Below are positions 27,687-37,384 of a stretch of 64,000 bases of DNA, piece after piece (positions within the stretch are counted from its first letter, which is position 1; the number at the start of each line of letters is the position of its first letter). This DNA comes from Moorena producens 3L. Its GTDB lineage: Bacteria > Cyanobacteriota > Cyanobacteriia > Cyanobacteriales > Coleofasciculaceae. Under the pieces are notes generated by a model. That model was not told the DNA's origin and did not search any database. It saw nothing but the letters and a program-made list of their open reading frames with translations. The stretch is taken from NCBI RefSeq assembly GCF_000211815.1, contig NZ_GL890944.1, positions 17,923 to 81,922 on the forward strand, given 5' to 3'. The translations under genes were made by a program, and so were the position numbers.

Positions 27687-28016
27687 TTAAGCCTTTTTAG
27701 GTTGTTTCTCTAAATAGTCCTTGACTCCTTTTAATGTATAAAATTCAGCGACTTTATTTTCGTCGTTATCAAGAACTTTATACCGATATAGATTGGGGGC
27801 TCCAATACAACCATCATTTTCTACAATCAACTGCTTATAGCCAAGTTCTTTTACTTTGTCATAACAGCTGTTATGCTCTTTAACATTAATGTTGTTATGA
27901 TCAACATTACACTTAAATTTTGGCTTTACCCCAGCCTCGACTTTATCAGCTATCTGATCAACTTTTTCACCTATATCTTTTAGAGTTGATTTAATCTCGT
28001 TTAACTTTTCTAGCAC
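27687..28016 (-). CDS. unknown small protein, tandem paralogue 2
   Basis: 109 residues from GTG 28016 after GGAGG. Same plan as the protein at 26561: coiled coil (MLEKLNEIKSTLKDIGEKVDQ), KPKFKCNVDHN, NSCYDKVKELGYKQL, NDGCIGAPNLYRYKVLDND. Both genes share the upstream sequence TTCCGGAGGAATAAGTA and an ATTCAATGTAAATAGAGTTT box about 50 nt before it, so they may share regulation. Confidence 0.75.
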   Translation of the reverse strand: MLEKLNEIKSTLKDIGEKVDQIADKVEAGVKPKFKCNVDHNNINVKEHNSCYDKVKELGYKQLIVENDGCIGAPNLYRYKVLDNDENKVAEFYTLKGVKDYLEKQPKKA

Positions 28017-28327
28017 CTACTTATTCCTCCGGAATTTAATTTCATTCATTTCATTCAATGTAAATAGAGTTTCAGTAAGTTATTGTGATCTGAATCAACT
28101 TCTGGTCTGATTTTTATCACCGACATTCCATTAACACAAAAACCTTGTTACTCGCAAGATAAGCTATAGGATTTTTCTTTTTGTGAAAAAAATCTCTTAA
28201 GAAAAGGCAAGAGGCAAGACGCAATAGTTAATCAACTAGCTATGTATTACCACTACCTACTACCTACTGCCTACTGTCTACTGGCTAAAATTTACTTATA
28301 GTCAATACCTCAACGAATTTAAAACCG

Positions 28328-29095
28328 CTATAATGACTTGTCACTAACTTGAAACACCATCAAATGTTGGCTGGGTAAATCATTATTGGTTTCTTGCCAA
28401 ATTAAATTAATGGATTCCATATCTTTTTTAACTTGCTTCTGAGTCATTTTATGCAAGCCCTTAATAGGAATAAGTGGGTTTTCCTTGCGATATTCTACTA
28501 GCACAACTCTTCCCTCTGTTTTAAGAGCTTTAACAATCGATTCCATCATTTCTCGGGGATATTCAAGCTCATGGTAAACATCTACCATTAAGGCTAAATC
28601 AATGCTATTTTCAGGAAGTTTAGGGTCAGTCAAACTTCCTAATATTGTCTCGACGTTATTAACATTGTTGTCTTCTGTTAAAAAGTCAATAACGTCGATC
28701 ATTTCTGGCTGAATGTCTACTGCTAATACTTTTCCTTCAGGTACCAACGGAGCGATTCGAAAGCTAAAATAACCAGTGCCTGCTCCAATATCTGCAACAG
28801 TATCTGTAGGTCTTAAATTAAGAGCATCAATAACTACAGAAGGTTGCTCTTGGGATTCCCTGCTAGGGCGTTCCAGCCATAACATTTCCTGATGTCCCAT
28901 TACTTTAGCAATTTCTCGACCCATATAGAATTTGCCAATGCCATCTTTGCTATGAAAAGAGCGGATTTTGTAAACTTCACTAGCATTGATGTTTGATTTT
29001 AGTTCCCCAGTATAGGTATAATTCGTTAGCACTAAAAATGGGATGAGTAAGACAGCGATCGCAACTGCCAAGATATATTTCGTGAAGTTTGCCAT
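28328..29095 (-). CDS. membrane-anchored class I SAM-dependent methyltransferase
   Basis: 255 residues. The N-terminus has one hydrophobic segment (YILAVAIAVLLIPFLVLTNY), suggesting export or membrane anchoring. Motif I is VADIGAGTGYFSFRIAPLV near residue 103, motif II VLAVDIQPEMID, and motif IV LALMVDVYHEL. Similar predicted exported methyltransferases occur widely; the substrate is unknown. It stands alone, downstream of the pbpC remnant. Confidence 0.8.
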   Translation of the reverse strand: MANFTKYILAVAIAVLLIPFLVLTNYTYTGELKSNINASEVYKIRSFHSKDGIGKFYMGREIAKVMGHQEMLWLERPSRESQEQPSVVIDALNLRPTDTVADIGAGTGYFSFRIAPLVPEGKVLAVDIQPEMIDVIDFLTEDNNVNNVETILGSLTDPKLPENSIDLALMVDVYHELEYPREMMESIVKALKTEGRVVLVEYRKENPLIPIKGLHKMTQKQVKKDMESINLIWQETNNDLPSQHLMVFQVSDKSL

Positions 29096-29178
29096 AGAAA
29101 ATCGAACCAGTGAAAGTCCTGGGTATAACCGATGAATGCACGTAGATTATAAATTAACTATTTACAATTAACAAATCA

Positions 29179-31780
29179 CTAAGGACCAGCAATAGAAAAC
29201 CCCCGGCGAGTTGGTGGGTTTTCTGCTAACTGCACCTTGAAAGTGACGCGATCGCTAATGTCACCGCTTTTTACTTCCAATGTCCAATCCCCAGGACCGA
29301 GAGGCCAAAAGAAGGAATTGGATGAGTTGGTAGTTAGCTTTTCACCATTCAACCACCACTCGACCGACTCAGACTTTACCCCAGCCACCTTGAACTCTAG
29401 CCGTTGAACAGCACTATTGCTATCTTGATCCGATTCAGTAGGGTAGAGCATGTACAAATCCCCCTCCCGAGGAGACAAAATTTTCAGTTTTCCTGGCGCT
29501 AGATTTCCTTGGGGTTGTCTTGCTAACCACTCGTTGTATTCATCAGGTAAATTAACGATGTACTGGGGCGATTGCTGATTAGCTCCAACACTGGTCATCT
29601 GATAAAACGTATCGGATTGACGTTCGTAATCCTGGAGGTCGTCTGGATAGAAGTATTCCTGGACAACAGTTGGACAAGCAGGAGTGGGACGCAAACCGGA
29701 AAGGGCACACACTGGACGTTGGACTAAACCGGGAGGAGCTTGAAACGGAGCAGGTTCTTGAGATTGATGCAGGTGTAACATAATCCGATGCCAGAGGGGA
29801 GCAGCACCAATCACCCCAGACACTTGTTCCATGGGCTCACCATTAAAATTGCCTACCCAAGTGGCAACGGTATAGTTTTTCGTGAATCCCACAGTCCAAG
29901 TATCTCGGAAATTAGAAGAGGTGCCAGTTTTAACGGCAGCGGGAAAAGGTAAATTCAGTACTGAATCGACACCAAACCCCTGAGCACGAGCTTGAGGGTC
30001 ACTCAGTATATCTGTGATTAATGCCCAGGTTGAAAGGGTTGAATGTTGTTCGCGTAGCGTGGCCTTTTGGCCAAGGTTAGGAGGTTGAAGGTTAGGAGGT
30101 TGAAGGTTAGGAGGTTGGAGGTTATTTGGTTTAAGGTTGAATAGTGGGCTTTGCGTACTTGGGGGATGATCTGACAATTGTTTGCTTCGCGCCATTCCTG
30201 CTCTTCCGTAAACCGACAAATCATCCCTATTTGGCGAGGGGCTAGATAGCTTAGTGACAAGGGATGTGGGTTTTCCAAGTCGTGCTAGGGTGAGGTTAGG
30301 CGCGAGCTAGTTCCCAAAGACTGACTTCGCCACTACCTAGGGTTAATCCTAATCCATAATGTTCTGGAGACTGGGTTAGGTGTTCAAAGCCTAGTTGATG
30401 TAAGTGCAACAGAAAGTTTGATACTCCAACTTTTTCCAATACCCTAACTGCTGGGATATTAAGGGAATTGGCTAGAGCAATACGAATGCGAACTGGTCCG
30501 AGGAAGGTTTCGCTGTAATCGGTGGGACTGTAGAGTCTAGCTCCGGGAATCGGGTAATAGGTGGGGATGTCAGCTAAGACGGTGTTAGGACGAATAATTC
30601 GTTGCTCTAGGGCTAATTGATATAAAAAAGGCTTGAGGGTGGAACCGGGTTGACGTAGGGCTTGGACTCCGTCATTGCGTCCTAATTCAGCTTCGGAAAA
30701 GTAATCGGGAGAGCCGACATAGGCGTATACTTCACCGGATTGATTCTCAATGACTATAGCAGCAGCGTGATGGACATTTTTATGGGCAAGGTCGCGAACT
30801 ACTTGCTGCACTTGGGCTTCAACAAATTCCTGTAGGGGACGGTCGATAGTAGTACGAATTTGGGAGGGATGTTCTGATGGTAATTGGTTGGCAACCAAGA
30901 ATAAAAAGTGTGGCGCGGCAATTATTCCTTGCTGTCGAGGTAGTAGGGAAATGGCTTCTTCATAGGCTTGGTCTGCTTGAGTAGCGGTGATATAGCCATC
31001 TTCTACCATGCGCTTGAGCACATAGATTTGCCGCCGTTTGGCAGCATCCCAGTAATAATAAGGATTGAGATAATTAGGATTATTGGGTAGACCAGCTAAT
31101 AGGCTGGCTTGAGCAACATTGAGTTCACTGGCGGGCATGCCAAAATAAATCCGAGCAGCAGCTTCTAAGCCATAGATATTGCCACCCATGGGGAGTCGGT
31201 TGATATAGGCTGCCAAGATTTCATCTTTACTCATCCCTGCTGCTAATCGCCAGGATAGCCAAATTTCTTGGAATTTGGCAGGTAGAGTGCGGGGGTTGGG
31301 TTCCAGCATCCGTGCCAGTTGCATGGTGATGGTGGAAGCACCACTGACAATGCGTTTCGCCTCAATGGCTTCAATTAGCGATCGCATAATTGCCCGCATC
31401 TCTAATGCCCCATGGTGATAAAACTCTCCATCTTCTGCGGCGAGAATAGCATGGATAAAGTGCTGGGAAATTTGATCGAGAGGGACAACCGCAGTATGGT
31501 CTTGGTCTCGACTGAGGATAGTGCCTAGGGATAAACCATTGCGATCACGAAATTCTACCGCTAGGTCATCTTGAACTAAATCTTTAGCACGAATGGGAGC
31601 GAGATAGGGAAGCGTACGCACCGTGATGCCAAGCAGCGCCAAGCCAAGGAATAGTTTTACAGCACGCCGATGTTTGGGATTCAGCCTCAACCACATTTTC
31701 TGTTTGATGATGTTAATCGAATTTCTCATCAGGGAAACAATCTTGTGTAGCTCATTACTATGAGAACCGTTATAACTCAA
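29179..31780 (-). pseudogene. pbpC: penicillin-binding protein 1C, split by a one-base frameshift
   Basis: The N-terminal frame (31780-30296) has a membrane segment, the transglycosylase region (AAEDGEFYHHGALE, GASTITMQLARML) and transpeptidase motifs RQPGSTLKPFLY (SxxK) and ALANSLNIPA (SxN). It stops at ELARA. The next frame (to 29179) continues YLTLARLGKPTSL and has AVKTGTSSNFRDTW (KTG) and the PBP1C C-terminal domain. One extra base at 30296-30298 explains the break. Just after it lie repeat-derived residues: NLQPP repeated three times (heptamer DNA) and KATLREQ (GCTACGCGAAC repeat). Start TTG 31780 or ATG 31729. Confidence 0.88.
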
Positions 31781-31908
31781 TGGTTAGAGGAAGGCTGAGG
31801 TGGAAACCTGAGGTGATTAGAGCTTTGATCAAATAGTTAAATCAAACAAAGCATCGGAGCAATTTTACTGTATGTTTAAAGAACTATTAAGAAAACCTTG
31901 AATTAAAC

Positions 31909-32220
31909 ATGGATTTAAGAGTACAATTGGCGGAATCTCTGGATGAGACAACCTGGGACTTACTGATTCCTCATGTGAAACGAGATGCAGTATTGGTGGT
32001 GAATGAGGGACTGGATTTGTTGGATGTTGGGGTAGCGATCGCAAATGATGATGTGCTATCTGTCCAACATTGGATCAGTGAGCAGCTAATGCACAAGCCT
32101 TTACTTGAGCAACTCTCTAATTGGAACAGCAACCAGAACAAGCGGTTTCAGGCTCTGATTGTACAACCCTACGTACTGGTGCAAGAACTCTCAACGGACT
32201 TTACCAAAAAATTTGGGTAA
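31909..32220 (+). CDS. DUF2288 family protein
   Basis: 103 residues: LDETTWDLLIPHVKRDAVLVVNEGLDLLDVGVAIANDD, then VQHWISEQLMHKP and RFQALIVQPYVLVQEL. This is the full DUF2288 domain, of unknown function. The last four codons (KKFG) and stop come from the element inserted at 32206; the empty site would read TTT ACT TGA, ending one codon after Phe. The change is trivial and the protein is probably functional. Confidence 0.85.
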   Translation: MDLRVQLAESLDETTWDLLIPHVKRDAVLVVNEGLDLLDVGVAIANDDVLSVQHWISEQLMHKPLLEQLSNWNSNQNKRFQALIVQPYVLVQELSTDFTKKFG

Positions 32221-32629
32221 TCGCGCCCCGTCCTTATAGGACGGCTTTTTTTTAAACAATGGCCTTGACAGTTTGTACTAGGTGTGCTATTTTAAAAGTC
32301 TATAACAATAAACTAAAAAACTAGATAGATACTATCTAACCATAAGTAGGCAACGTAAAAAATATGTCTGTGATACATATTGCGTAATTTGGTCTAACGA
32401 CTTAAAGGTCTATGAAAAATTTAGATAAAAAAAAGTATCTATCTATCTATATATAAAAAAGGTACGGTGGGGCACACCGAAACCTAGATCCATGATCAAG
32501 CACGCTTAGGTCGAATTGTCCTCTACTTTTTTTGGTTCCGACCTGCTATACGCAAGACAGCTCGTTGTTCGCGTAGCGTGGCCTACGGCCAAGTAAGAAT
32601 CCCCGTTATTCTAGGACGGGGAGTGTCAA
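32206..32629 (+). mobile_element. 424-bp tnpB-less IS608-like element at a convergent gene junction
   Basis: TTAC at 32202-32205, left-end hairpin GCCCCGTCCTTATAGGACGG, right-end hairpin and TCAA at 32626-32629. It sits exactly where the DUF2288 gene and the ydcF-like gene end, and supplies the final codons of one and the stop of the other. It carries a 23-nt TTCGCGTAGCGTGGCC-type insertion at about 32571-32593 absent from the copy at 18305. Confidence 0.88.
32461..32629 (+). ncRNA. omega/reRNA-like right-end segment with a 23-nt insertion
   Basis: GGTACGGTGGGGCACACC to TCAA, 169 nt. Without the small repeat it is close to the 144-nt length of the other copies. The flank TTGATTAACC would be the guide part. 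Confidence 0.55.
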
Positions 32630-33222
32630 TTGATTAACCTTTTCGAGGCTTGGCCTAATTCAGCCCCTGTATGACCTGTCGTCAACCACAGCAACGCCCT
32701 AGCCCCATCTCGCAAAGCTTTTTCAAAGGGTTCAGGAGACTTTCCGGAAGGAACAGGTAACGGCTTGAGAACAATTCCTCTACTGCCAAGCACGATATCA
32801 CCAATCAAGCGAGCACGGCGCATATGATAGTCAGAAGTAATCAAATAGACACTATCGATGTCCTGAGCTTCTAACTGATCCACTAACGTGGTAAAGTTAG
32901 TCACCGTATCCACCGCTTTGTAGTCTAGGTGGAGGCGACTGACCTCAATTCCTTCCCGGGTAAATAACCGTTTAGCATATCCCTTCGGGCTGCCGGAAGA
33001 TACCCAAATGTTGAGGTCTGGGTGCTTTATGGCAAATTTGGCAGCATATCTCTCCCGCGATTCAGATCCCCCTAAAACTAAGGCAACTTTTGGTTGCACT
33101 AAATAGCTTTCAATCCTTTTGTAACCAAACATCAGAGTCATTGCTAAAACGAGTGTCACCCATGGTATTAATTTAGCTTTATAGTTAGGGGCTGATGAGT
33201 GGGAGTGAATCCTGAAAATCAT
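32626..33222 (-). CDS. YdcF/ElyC family (DUF218) protein
   Basis: 198 residues. One N-terminal membrane span (LIPWVTLVLAMTLMFGYKRI), then the DUF218 domain: KVALVLGGSESRERYAAKFA, IWVSSGSPKGYAKRLF, DTVTNFTTLVDQL and LITSDYHMRRARLI. The family acts at the cell envelope, linked to peptidoglycan or carrier-lipid turnover in enteric bacteria. The stop TGA is part of the neighbouring element; the empty site would give TAA one codon later, so the protein is essentially unchanged. Confidence 0.85.
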   Translation of the reverse strand: MIFRIHSHSSAPNYKAKLIPWVTLVLAMTLMFGYKRIESYLVQPKVALVLGGSESRERYAAKFAIKHPDLNIWVSSGSPKGYAKRLFTREGIEVSRLHLDYKAVDTVTNFTTLVDQLEAQDIDSVYLITSDYHMRRARLIGDIVLGSRGIVLKPLPVPSGKSPEPFEKALRDGARALLWLTTGHTGAELGQASKRLIN

Positions 33223-33302
33223 AACTCGAATGGATGTCGAATAGATAGATGGCGTTGTTTAACTCAAAGCGCAAGGAAAGCAGCTTTCTTTAGGGATTAG
33301 TC

Positions 33303-33398
33303 ATTACTTGCTACTTGCTACTTGTTACTTGCTACTTGTTACTTGCTACTTGTTACTTGTTGATTGTTACTTGCTACTTGTTACTTGCTACTTGTTAA
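33303..33398. repeat. heptamer tandem repeat (CTACTTG/TTACTTG)
   Basis: About 13 heptamers alternating CTACTTG and TTACTTG between the ydcF-like and rsmI genes. Confidence 0.85.
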
Positions 33399-33440
33399 TC
33401 AACAAAAACTAAAAAATTTAGAAAGATTTACCAATCAAGC

Positions 33441-34298
33441 TTAGTCTTGGTCCTTGACCGGAAAAACTGATGAAGGAATTGTCAACGCTAGCTGATAGAG
33501 TTGACGTCGGGGGAGTTGAGTTAGCTTAGCTAACTGACGACTCGCTTGGGATCGCGATACTCCCTGAGCCATAATCTCTGTCAATTGAGCTTCTAGTTCA
33601 GCTTTTGATAACATAGGCTTTTGTTGGGAAGCTCCACCAATTACTAGGGTAAACTCTCCCTTGGGTTCTAGCTGAGTAAAATGAGCGATCGCCTCCCCAA
33701 TAGTTCCCCGCCAAAACTCCTCATGCAGTTTGGTTAATTCCCTAGCTAATACAATTCTACGATTTTCTCCCAAACAGTTTGCCAAATCTCGCAACGTATT
33801 AAGCACACGGTGAGGCCCTTCATACAAAATCAACGTTCTTGGTTCCCCCTTGAGAGAGTCTAAACGTTTTTTTCGACTTTGACCCTTGGTGGGTAAAAAG
33901 CCTTCAAACACAAATCGGTCTGTCGGTAGTCCCGCAGCACTTAATGCCGTAATTCCAGCAGTAGCACCTGGTATTGGCACTACCGATATCCCCTCCTCAA
34001 TAACAGCCTTCACCAATTTATAGCCAGGGTCAGAAATGCCTGGCATCCCAGCATCCGTCACCAACGCAATGGTATTTCCTTGACCCAGGCGATTCAACAA
34101 CTCGGGTAAACGCTGGTCGTGATTGTGTTCGTGGTAACTCACTTGCGGCGTTTTAATTTGAAAATGCTGCAATAGCTTCCCGGTATGGCGCGTATCTTCC
34201 GCAGCAATCAAATCCACCGATTGCAGAATTTCCACTGCCCGAAACGTCATATCCTGCAAATTACCAATTGGTGTTCCCACCACATAAAGCATTCCCAC
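33441..34298 (-). CDS. rsmI: 16S rRNA (cytidine1402-2'-O)-methyltransferase
   Basis: 285 residues, close to the family's usual length. The tetrapyrrole-methylase fold is visible: YVVGTPIGNLQDMTFRA at the N-terminus, AAEDTRHTGKLLQHF, VTDAGMPGISDPGYKLV, PGATAGITALSAAGLPTDRFVFEGFLP, and LILYEGPHRVLNTL. RsmI methylates C1402 in the ribosomal P site. ATG start. It lies downstream of hemW on the same strand with about 55 nt between. Confidence 0.93.
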   Translation of the reverse strand: MGMLYVVGTPIGNLQDMTFRAVEILQSVDLIAAEDTRHTGKLLQHFQIKTPQVSYHEHNHDQRLPELLNRLGQGNTIALVTDAGMPGISDPGYKLVKAVIEEGISVVPIPGATAGITALSAAGLPTDRFVFEGFLPTKGQSRKKRLDSLKGEPRTLILYEGPHRVLNTLRDLANCLGENRRIVLARELTKLHEEFWRGTIGEAIAHFTQLEPKGEFTLVIGGASQQKPMLSKAELEAQLTEIMAQGVSRSQASRQLAKLTQLPRRQLYQLALTIPSSVFPVKDQD

Positions 34299-34353
34299 TT
34301 GTCTTCTTCGCCATCCCTTACGTCTTTGCGGTTAATCAACAAATCACGGGCTC

Positions 34354-35640
34354 CTACCCCAAAAGATGAAACAAGTCAGCCAGAATGGTATTCGAGAACA
34401 AAAACCCTTCCGGGTCAGTTAATCTCAACCCTCCCGCCACTGGTAACCTCTGACCATAGGTTAAATTAACCCTTTCGCCATTATCTCCCACAACCTCTAC
34501 CCAGTTACAACCGTAGTATGGCAGCAAACCCATCCAAATCTGTTCCAGAATTTTTTCCCCAAACCTCTGAGCTAGCATAGATAGACTCAACCCCTCTGCC
34601 AAGCGTAGACCTAGCATTAGGGTTTCTAACAACACATCCTCTGAAGTCGTGGGTGAGCCATCCCAAACCCCACCCGCTTCTAGTAACTGTTCCACCCAAG
34701 CATCATACTCCCGCCTCGTGCGTGGTCTAGTGAACCGATATCCTTGAGTATAGCTAGCCGCACCCATGCCAAAACCGTAATAAGGGCGGTTTTCCCAATA
34801 GACCCGATTGTGACGGCATTGATGACCAGGCAAGGCATAGTTAGAAATTTCATAATGTTCGTACCCCACACTAGTAAACACCTGCTGTGCTAAGCGGTAC
34901 ATCATGACAGTGGTTTCATCAGTCGGTAACGGCTTAGTTCCAGAGGTGTACTGGCGGCCAAAGGCAGTCACAGGCTCAAGGACTAGGTCATAGCTGGAAA
35001 TGTGGGTAGGGGCAATCTTGACCGTTATTTCCAGAGACTCCTGCCATTGTTCTAGGGTTTGAGCCGGTAGACCAGAGATTAAATCAAGACTAAATTCGGG
35101 AACCTCTACTTGATGGATCAGTTCGATAGCAGTGACTATATCTTTAGAGTCATGGGTACGGCCACAATTGCTCAATAATTTATCTTGAAATGCCTGAACC
35201 CCTAAGCTGACTCGATTGACCCCCAAATCTCGGTATCCCGTTAACTGATCCTTGTTGAAGGTTCCTGGATCCATCTCCATGGAAATCTCGGCATCAGCTG
35301 CAATTCCAAAGCGCCTGTCCAAGGTGTCGAGGATTTTGGCTAGTTGTTCAACTGTCAGCAGAGAGGGGGTTCCACCTCCAAAGAAAACTGTGTCTAAACT
35401 GCTTGTGGTCGGTGGAGTGATATTAATTTCCTGACATAACACCTCGACATACTGGTCAATCATGCTAGAGGTACTCTGTGTGGCCTTATCCCCTACCACA
35501 GAGACTGGAAAATCACAGTAATAGCATCGGCGTCGGCAAAAGGGAATATGAACATAGGCGGCACTGACTCTTAAAGAATCGCAATCTTTCTCAGAATTAT
35601 GTAATAAATTGACCACGGGCTTTTTACGGTAATACTTCAA
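34354..35640 (-). CDS. hemW: radical SAM heme chaperone HemW
   Basis: 428 residues. Radical SAM motif AYVHIPFCRRRCYYCDFPV (CxxxCxxC) near residue 35, then FFGGGTPSLL, EMDPGTFN, VSLGVQAFQ, DLISGLPAQT and the HemN-type C-terminal domain. HemW-type proteins carry heme and are often misnamed oxygen-independent coproporphyrinogen oxidase. The frame opens at TTG 35640; GTG 35616 is another candidate. The first 30 residues are not part of the fold. Confidence 0.88.
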   Translation of the reverse strand: MKYYRKKPVVNLLHNSEKDCDSLRVSAAYVHIPFCRRRCYYCDFPVSVVGDKATQSTSSMIDQYVEVLCQEINITPPTTSSLDTVFFGGGTPSLLTVEQLAKILDTLDRRFGIAADAEISMEMDPGTFNKDQLTGYRDLGVNRVSLGVQAFQDKLLSNCGRTHDSKDIVTAIELIHQVEVPEFSLDLISGLPAQTLEQWQESLEITVKIAPTHISSYDLVLEPVTAFGRQYTSGTKPLPTDETTVMMYRLAQQVFTSVGYEHYEISNYALPGHQCRHNRVYWENRPYYGFGMGAASYTQGYRFTRPRTRREYDAWVEQLLEAGGVWDGSPTTSEDVLLETLMLGLRLAEGLSLSMLAQRFGEKILEQIWMGLLPYYGCNWVEVVGDNGERVNLTYGQRLPVAGGLRLTDPEGFLFSNTILADLFHLLG

Positions 35641-36006
35641 TCAGGTAAGCCAATCCGACCGTTGGGATGAACAGTTATTAATTAAATAAATTTTTTATTA
35701 GTTTTGTGATCATCTTTTGGCTAACCTCAATCTCCTCCGGAGCGAGATTCCCCCCTTAAGAAGAGTCAACAGTAGGAAACCTGTAACTCCCTTGAGCAGA
35801 TAACTCCAGCGAATATAATTGCCCAAGCTATCCCTCGGTTAGCCTAGGCAATTCAACGGTTTAATGAAGCTAAGTCGGATCAGAGAATACAGCGATATAA
35901 AGGATATACTAAATAGTGTTGTTGACTATCACGTTGACGACAGTTTATGCAATCGTTTAAAAAGTTTTCCTAAAAAAACAACTACAAAACCAATTGGAAA
36001 GGAAGA
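35641..36006. other. intergenic region between divergent hemW and PIN/TRAM genes
   Basis: Should hold the promoters of both genes. AAAGGAAG at 35998-36005 is the ribosome site of the downstream gene. No gene or strong hairpin seen. Confidence 0.45.
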
Positions 36007-37086
36007 ATGCTTGACTTCGTCATTATACTTTTATTTATCATAGCAGCAGCAAGCATAGGCTTCGACAGTGTGGAATTGCTACCCGGTCATGTGCAAGATC
36101 AAGTCAGCAATTTGACAGCGTTACGCTCGACTACTGCATGCTTTGGTGCCATTATCGGACTAGCACTAGGGTTAATGGCCCAAGTAAGTTACCGTCGGGT
36201 AGAAGCCCAAGTGCGAAAAATGCCAATGGAGGTGATTTTAACCAGGTCTATTGGTCTGATCCTGGGACTGCTGTTAGCTAATTTGATGCTAGCGCCGATT
36301 TTCTTACTCCCCATCCCCTCGGAATTTTCCTTCATCAAACCCCTGACTGCCATTTTAGGAAGTGTGATGTTTTCGTTCTTGGGGGTTAGTCTAGCCGATA
36401 CCCATGGTCGCACCTTCTTGCAGCTGATCAATCCTAACAGCCTGGAATCAGTTTTAGTGGCAGAAGGCACCCTCAAATCAGCCTCAAGTAAAATTATAGA
36501 TACTAGCAGTATCATTGATGGTCGGATCGAAGCACTGCTTGAGACGGGTTTTATCGAAGGTCAAATTCTGGTTTCCCAGTTTGTCTTACTAGAATTGCAG
36601 CAACTTGCCGATGCTGCCAATGATCAGAAGCGCACTCGGGGACGACGGGGCCTAGATATCCTAAATCGGATGCAAGCCGTTTATCCAGAACGCTTGGTGA
36701 TTCATTCGGCTGATTACGATGACCTACAAACTGTAGATACCAAATTGGTACGTTTTGCCCAGGAAATTAATGGCACTCTTTTAACCAATGATTACAACTT
36801 GAGTAAAGTGGCTAACCTCCAAAAGGTGCCAGTGTTGAATGTCAATGATTTAGCCCAAGCCGTGCGTCCTCTGTATCTACCAGGTGACATCCTAGAGCTG
36901 AAAATCCTTAAGGGGGGTAAAGAACCTACCCAGGGAGTTGGTTATCTAGATGATGGCACAATGGTAGTGGTGGAAGAAGGGTATAAACACATGGGTGTTG
37001 AACTGCCAGTGATTGTTACCTCAGCGTTGCAGACTTCAGCAGGTAGGATGATTTTTGCTCGACCTAAAGCTTCGGTTACGGTTTGA
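36007..37086 (+). CDS. membrane PIN/TRAM domain protein (YacL type)
   Basis: 359 residues. Four hydrophobic segments in the first 135 residues, then a PIN domain (IIDTSSIIDGRIEALLETGF, LLELQQLADAANDQKRTRGRRGLDIL, DTKLVRFAQEINGTLLTNDYNL) carrying the four acidic residues, and a C-terminal TRAM domain (GGKEPTQGVGYLDDGTMVVVEEG). It resembles Bacillus YacL, a predicted membrane-bound RNase; its substrate is unknown. Confidence 0.88.
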   Translation: MLDFVIILLFIIAAASIGFDSVELLPGHVQDQVSNLTALRSTTACFGAIIGLALGLMAQVSYRRVEAQVRKMPMEVILTRSIGLILGLLLANLMLAPIFLLPIPSEFSFIKPLTAILGSVMFSFLGVSLADTHGRTFLQLINPNSLESVLVAEGTLKSASSKIIDTSSIIDGRIEALLETGFIEGQILVSQFVLLELQQLADAANDQKRTRGRRGLDILNRMQAVYPERLVIHSADYDDLQTVDTKLVRFAQEINGTLLTNDYNLSKVANLQKVPVLNVNDLAQAVRPLYLPGDILELKILKGGKEPTQGVGYLDDGTMVVVEEGYKHMGVELPVIVTSALQTSAGRMIFARPKASVTV

Positions 37087-37099
37087 TATTGGTGTTTTA

Positions 37100-37380
37100 T
37101 AGGTTGGCAGGTTGGCAGGTTGGCAGGTTGGCAGGTTGAAGGTTGCAGGTTACAGGTTGCAGGTTGGCAGGTTGAAGGTTGCAGGTTGTTTGCCCTTGGC
37201 GTCCCTTGTAGCTTACCTTACAGCTTGAATGTTATAAATCCAGGTTTGCTCTTCTTAAGCCTCTAATCCTCAACAACCGTCTCACCATCAACCGTCTCAC
37301 CATCGACCGTCTAACCGTCAATCATCAACCGCCTAACCTTCAACCTCCTAACCTTCAACTGGCTAACCTTAAACCTCCTA
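37100..37380. repeat. simple repeats between genes
   Basis: First GGTTGGCA octamers and GGTTGCA heptamers (37100-37190), then on the opposite sense units of CAACCGTCTCACCAT and CCTAACCTTCAA (37270-37380). This fills the whole gap after the PIN/TRAM gene. Confidence 0.8.
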
Positions 37381-37384
37381 ACCA

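Noticed and set aside
33303..33398. Possible CRISPR array
   Set aside because: Units are 7 nt without spacers; no repeat-spacer pattern and no cas genes in the window.
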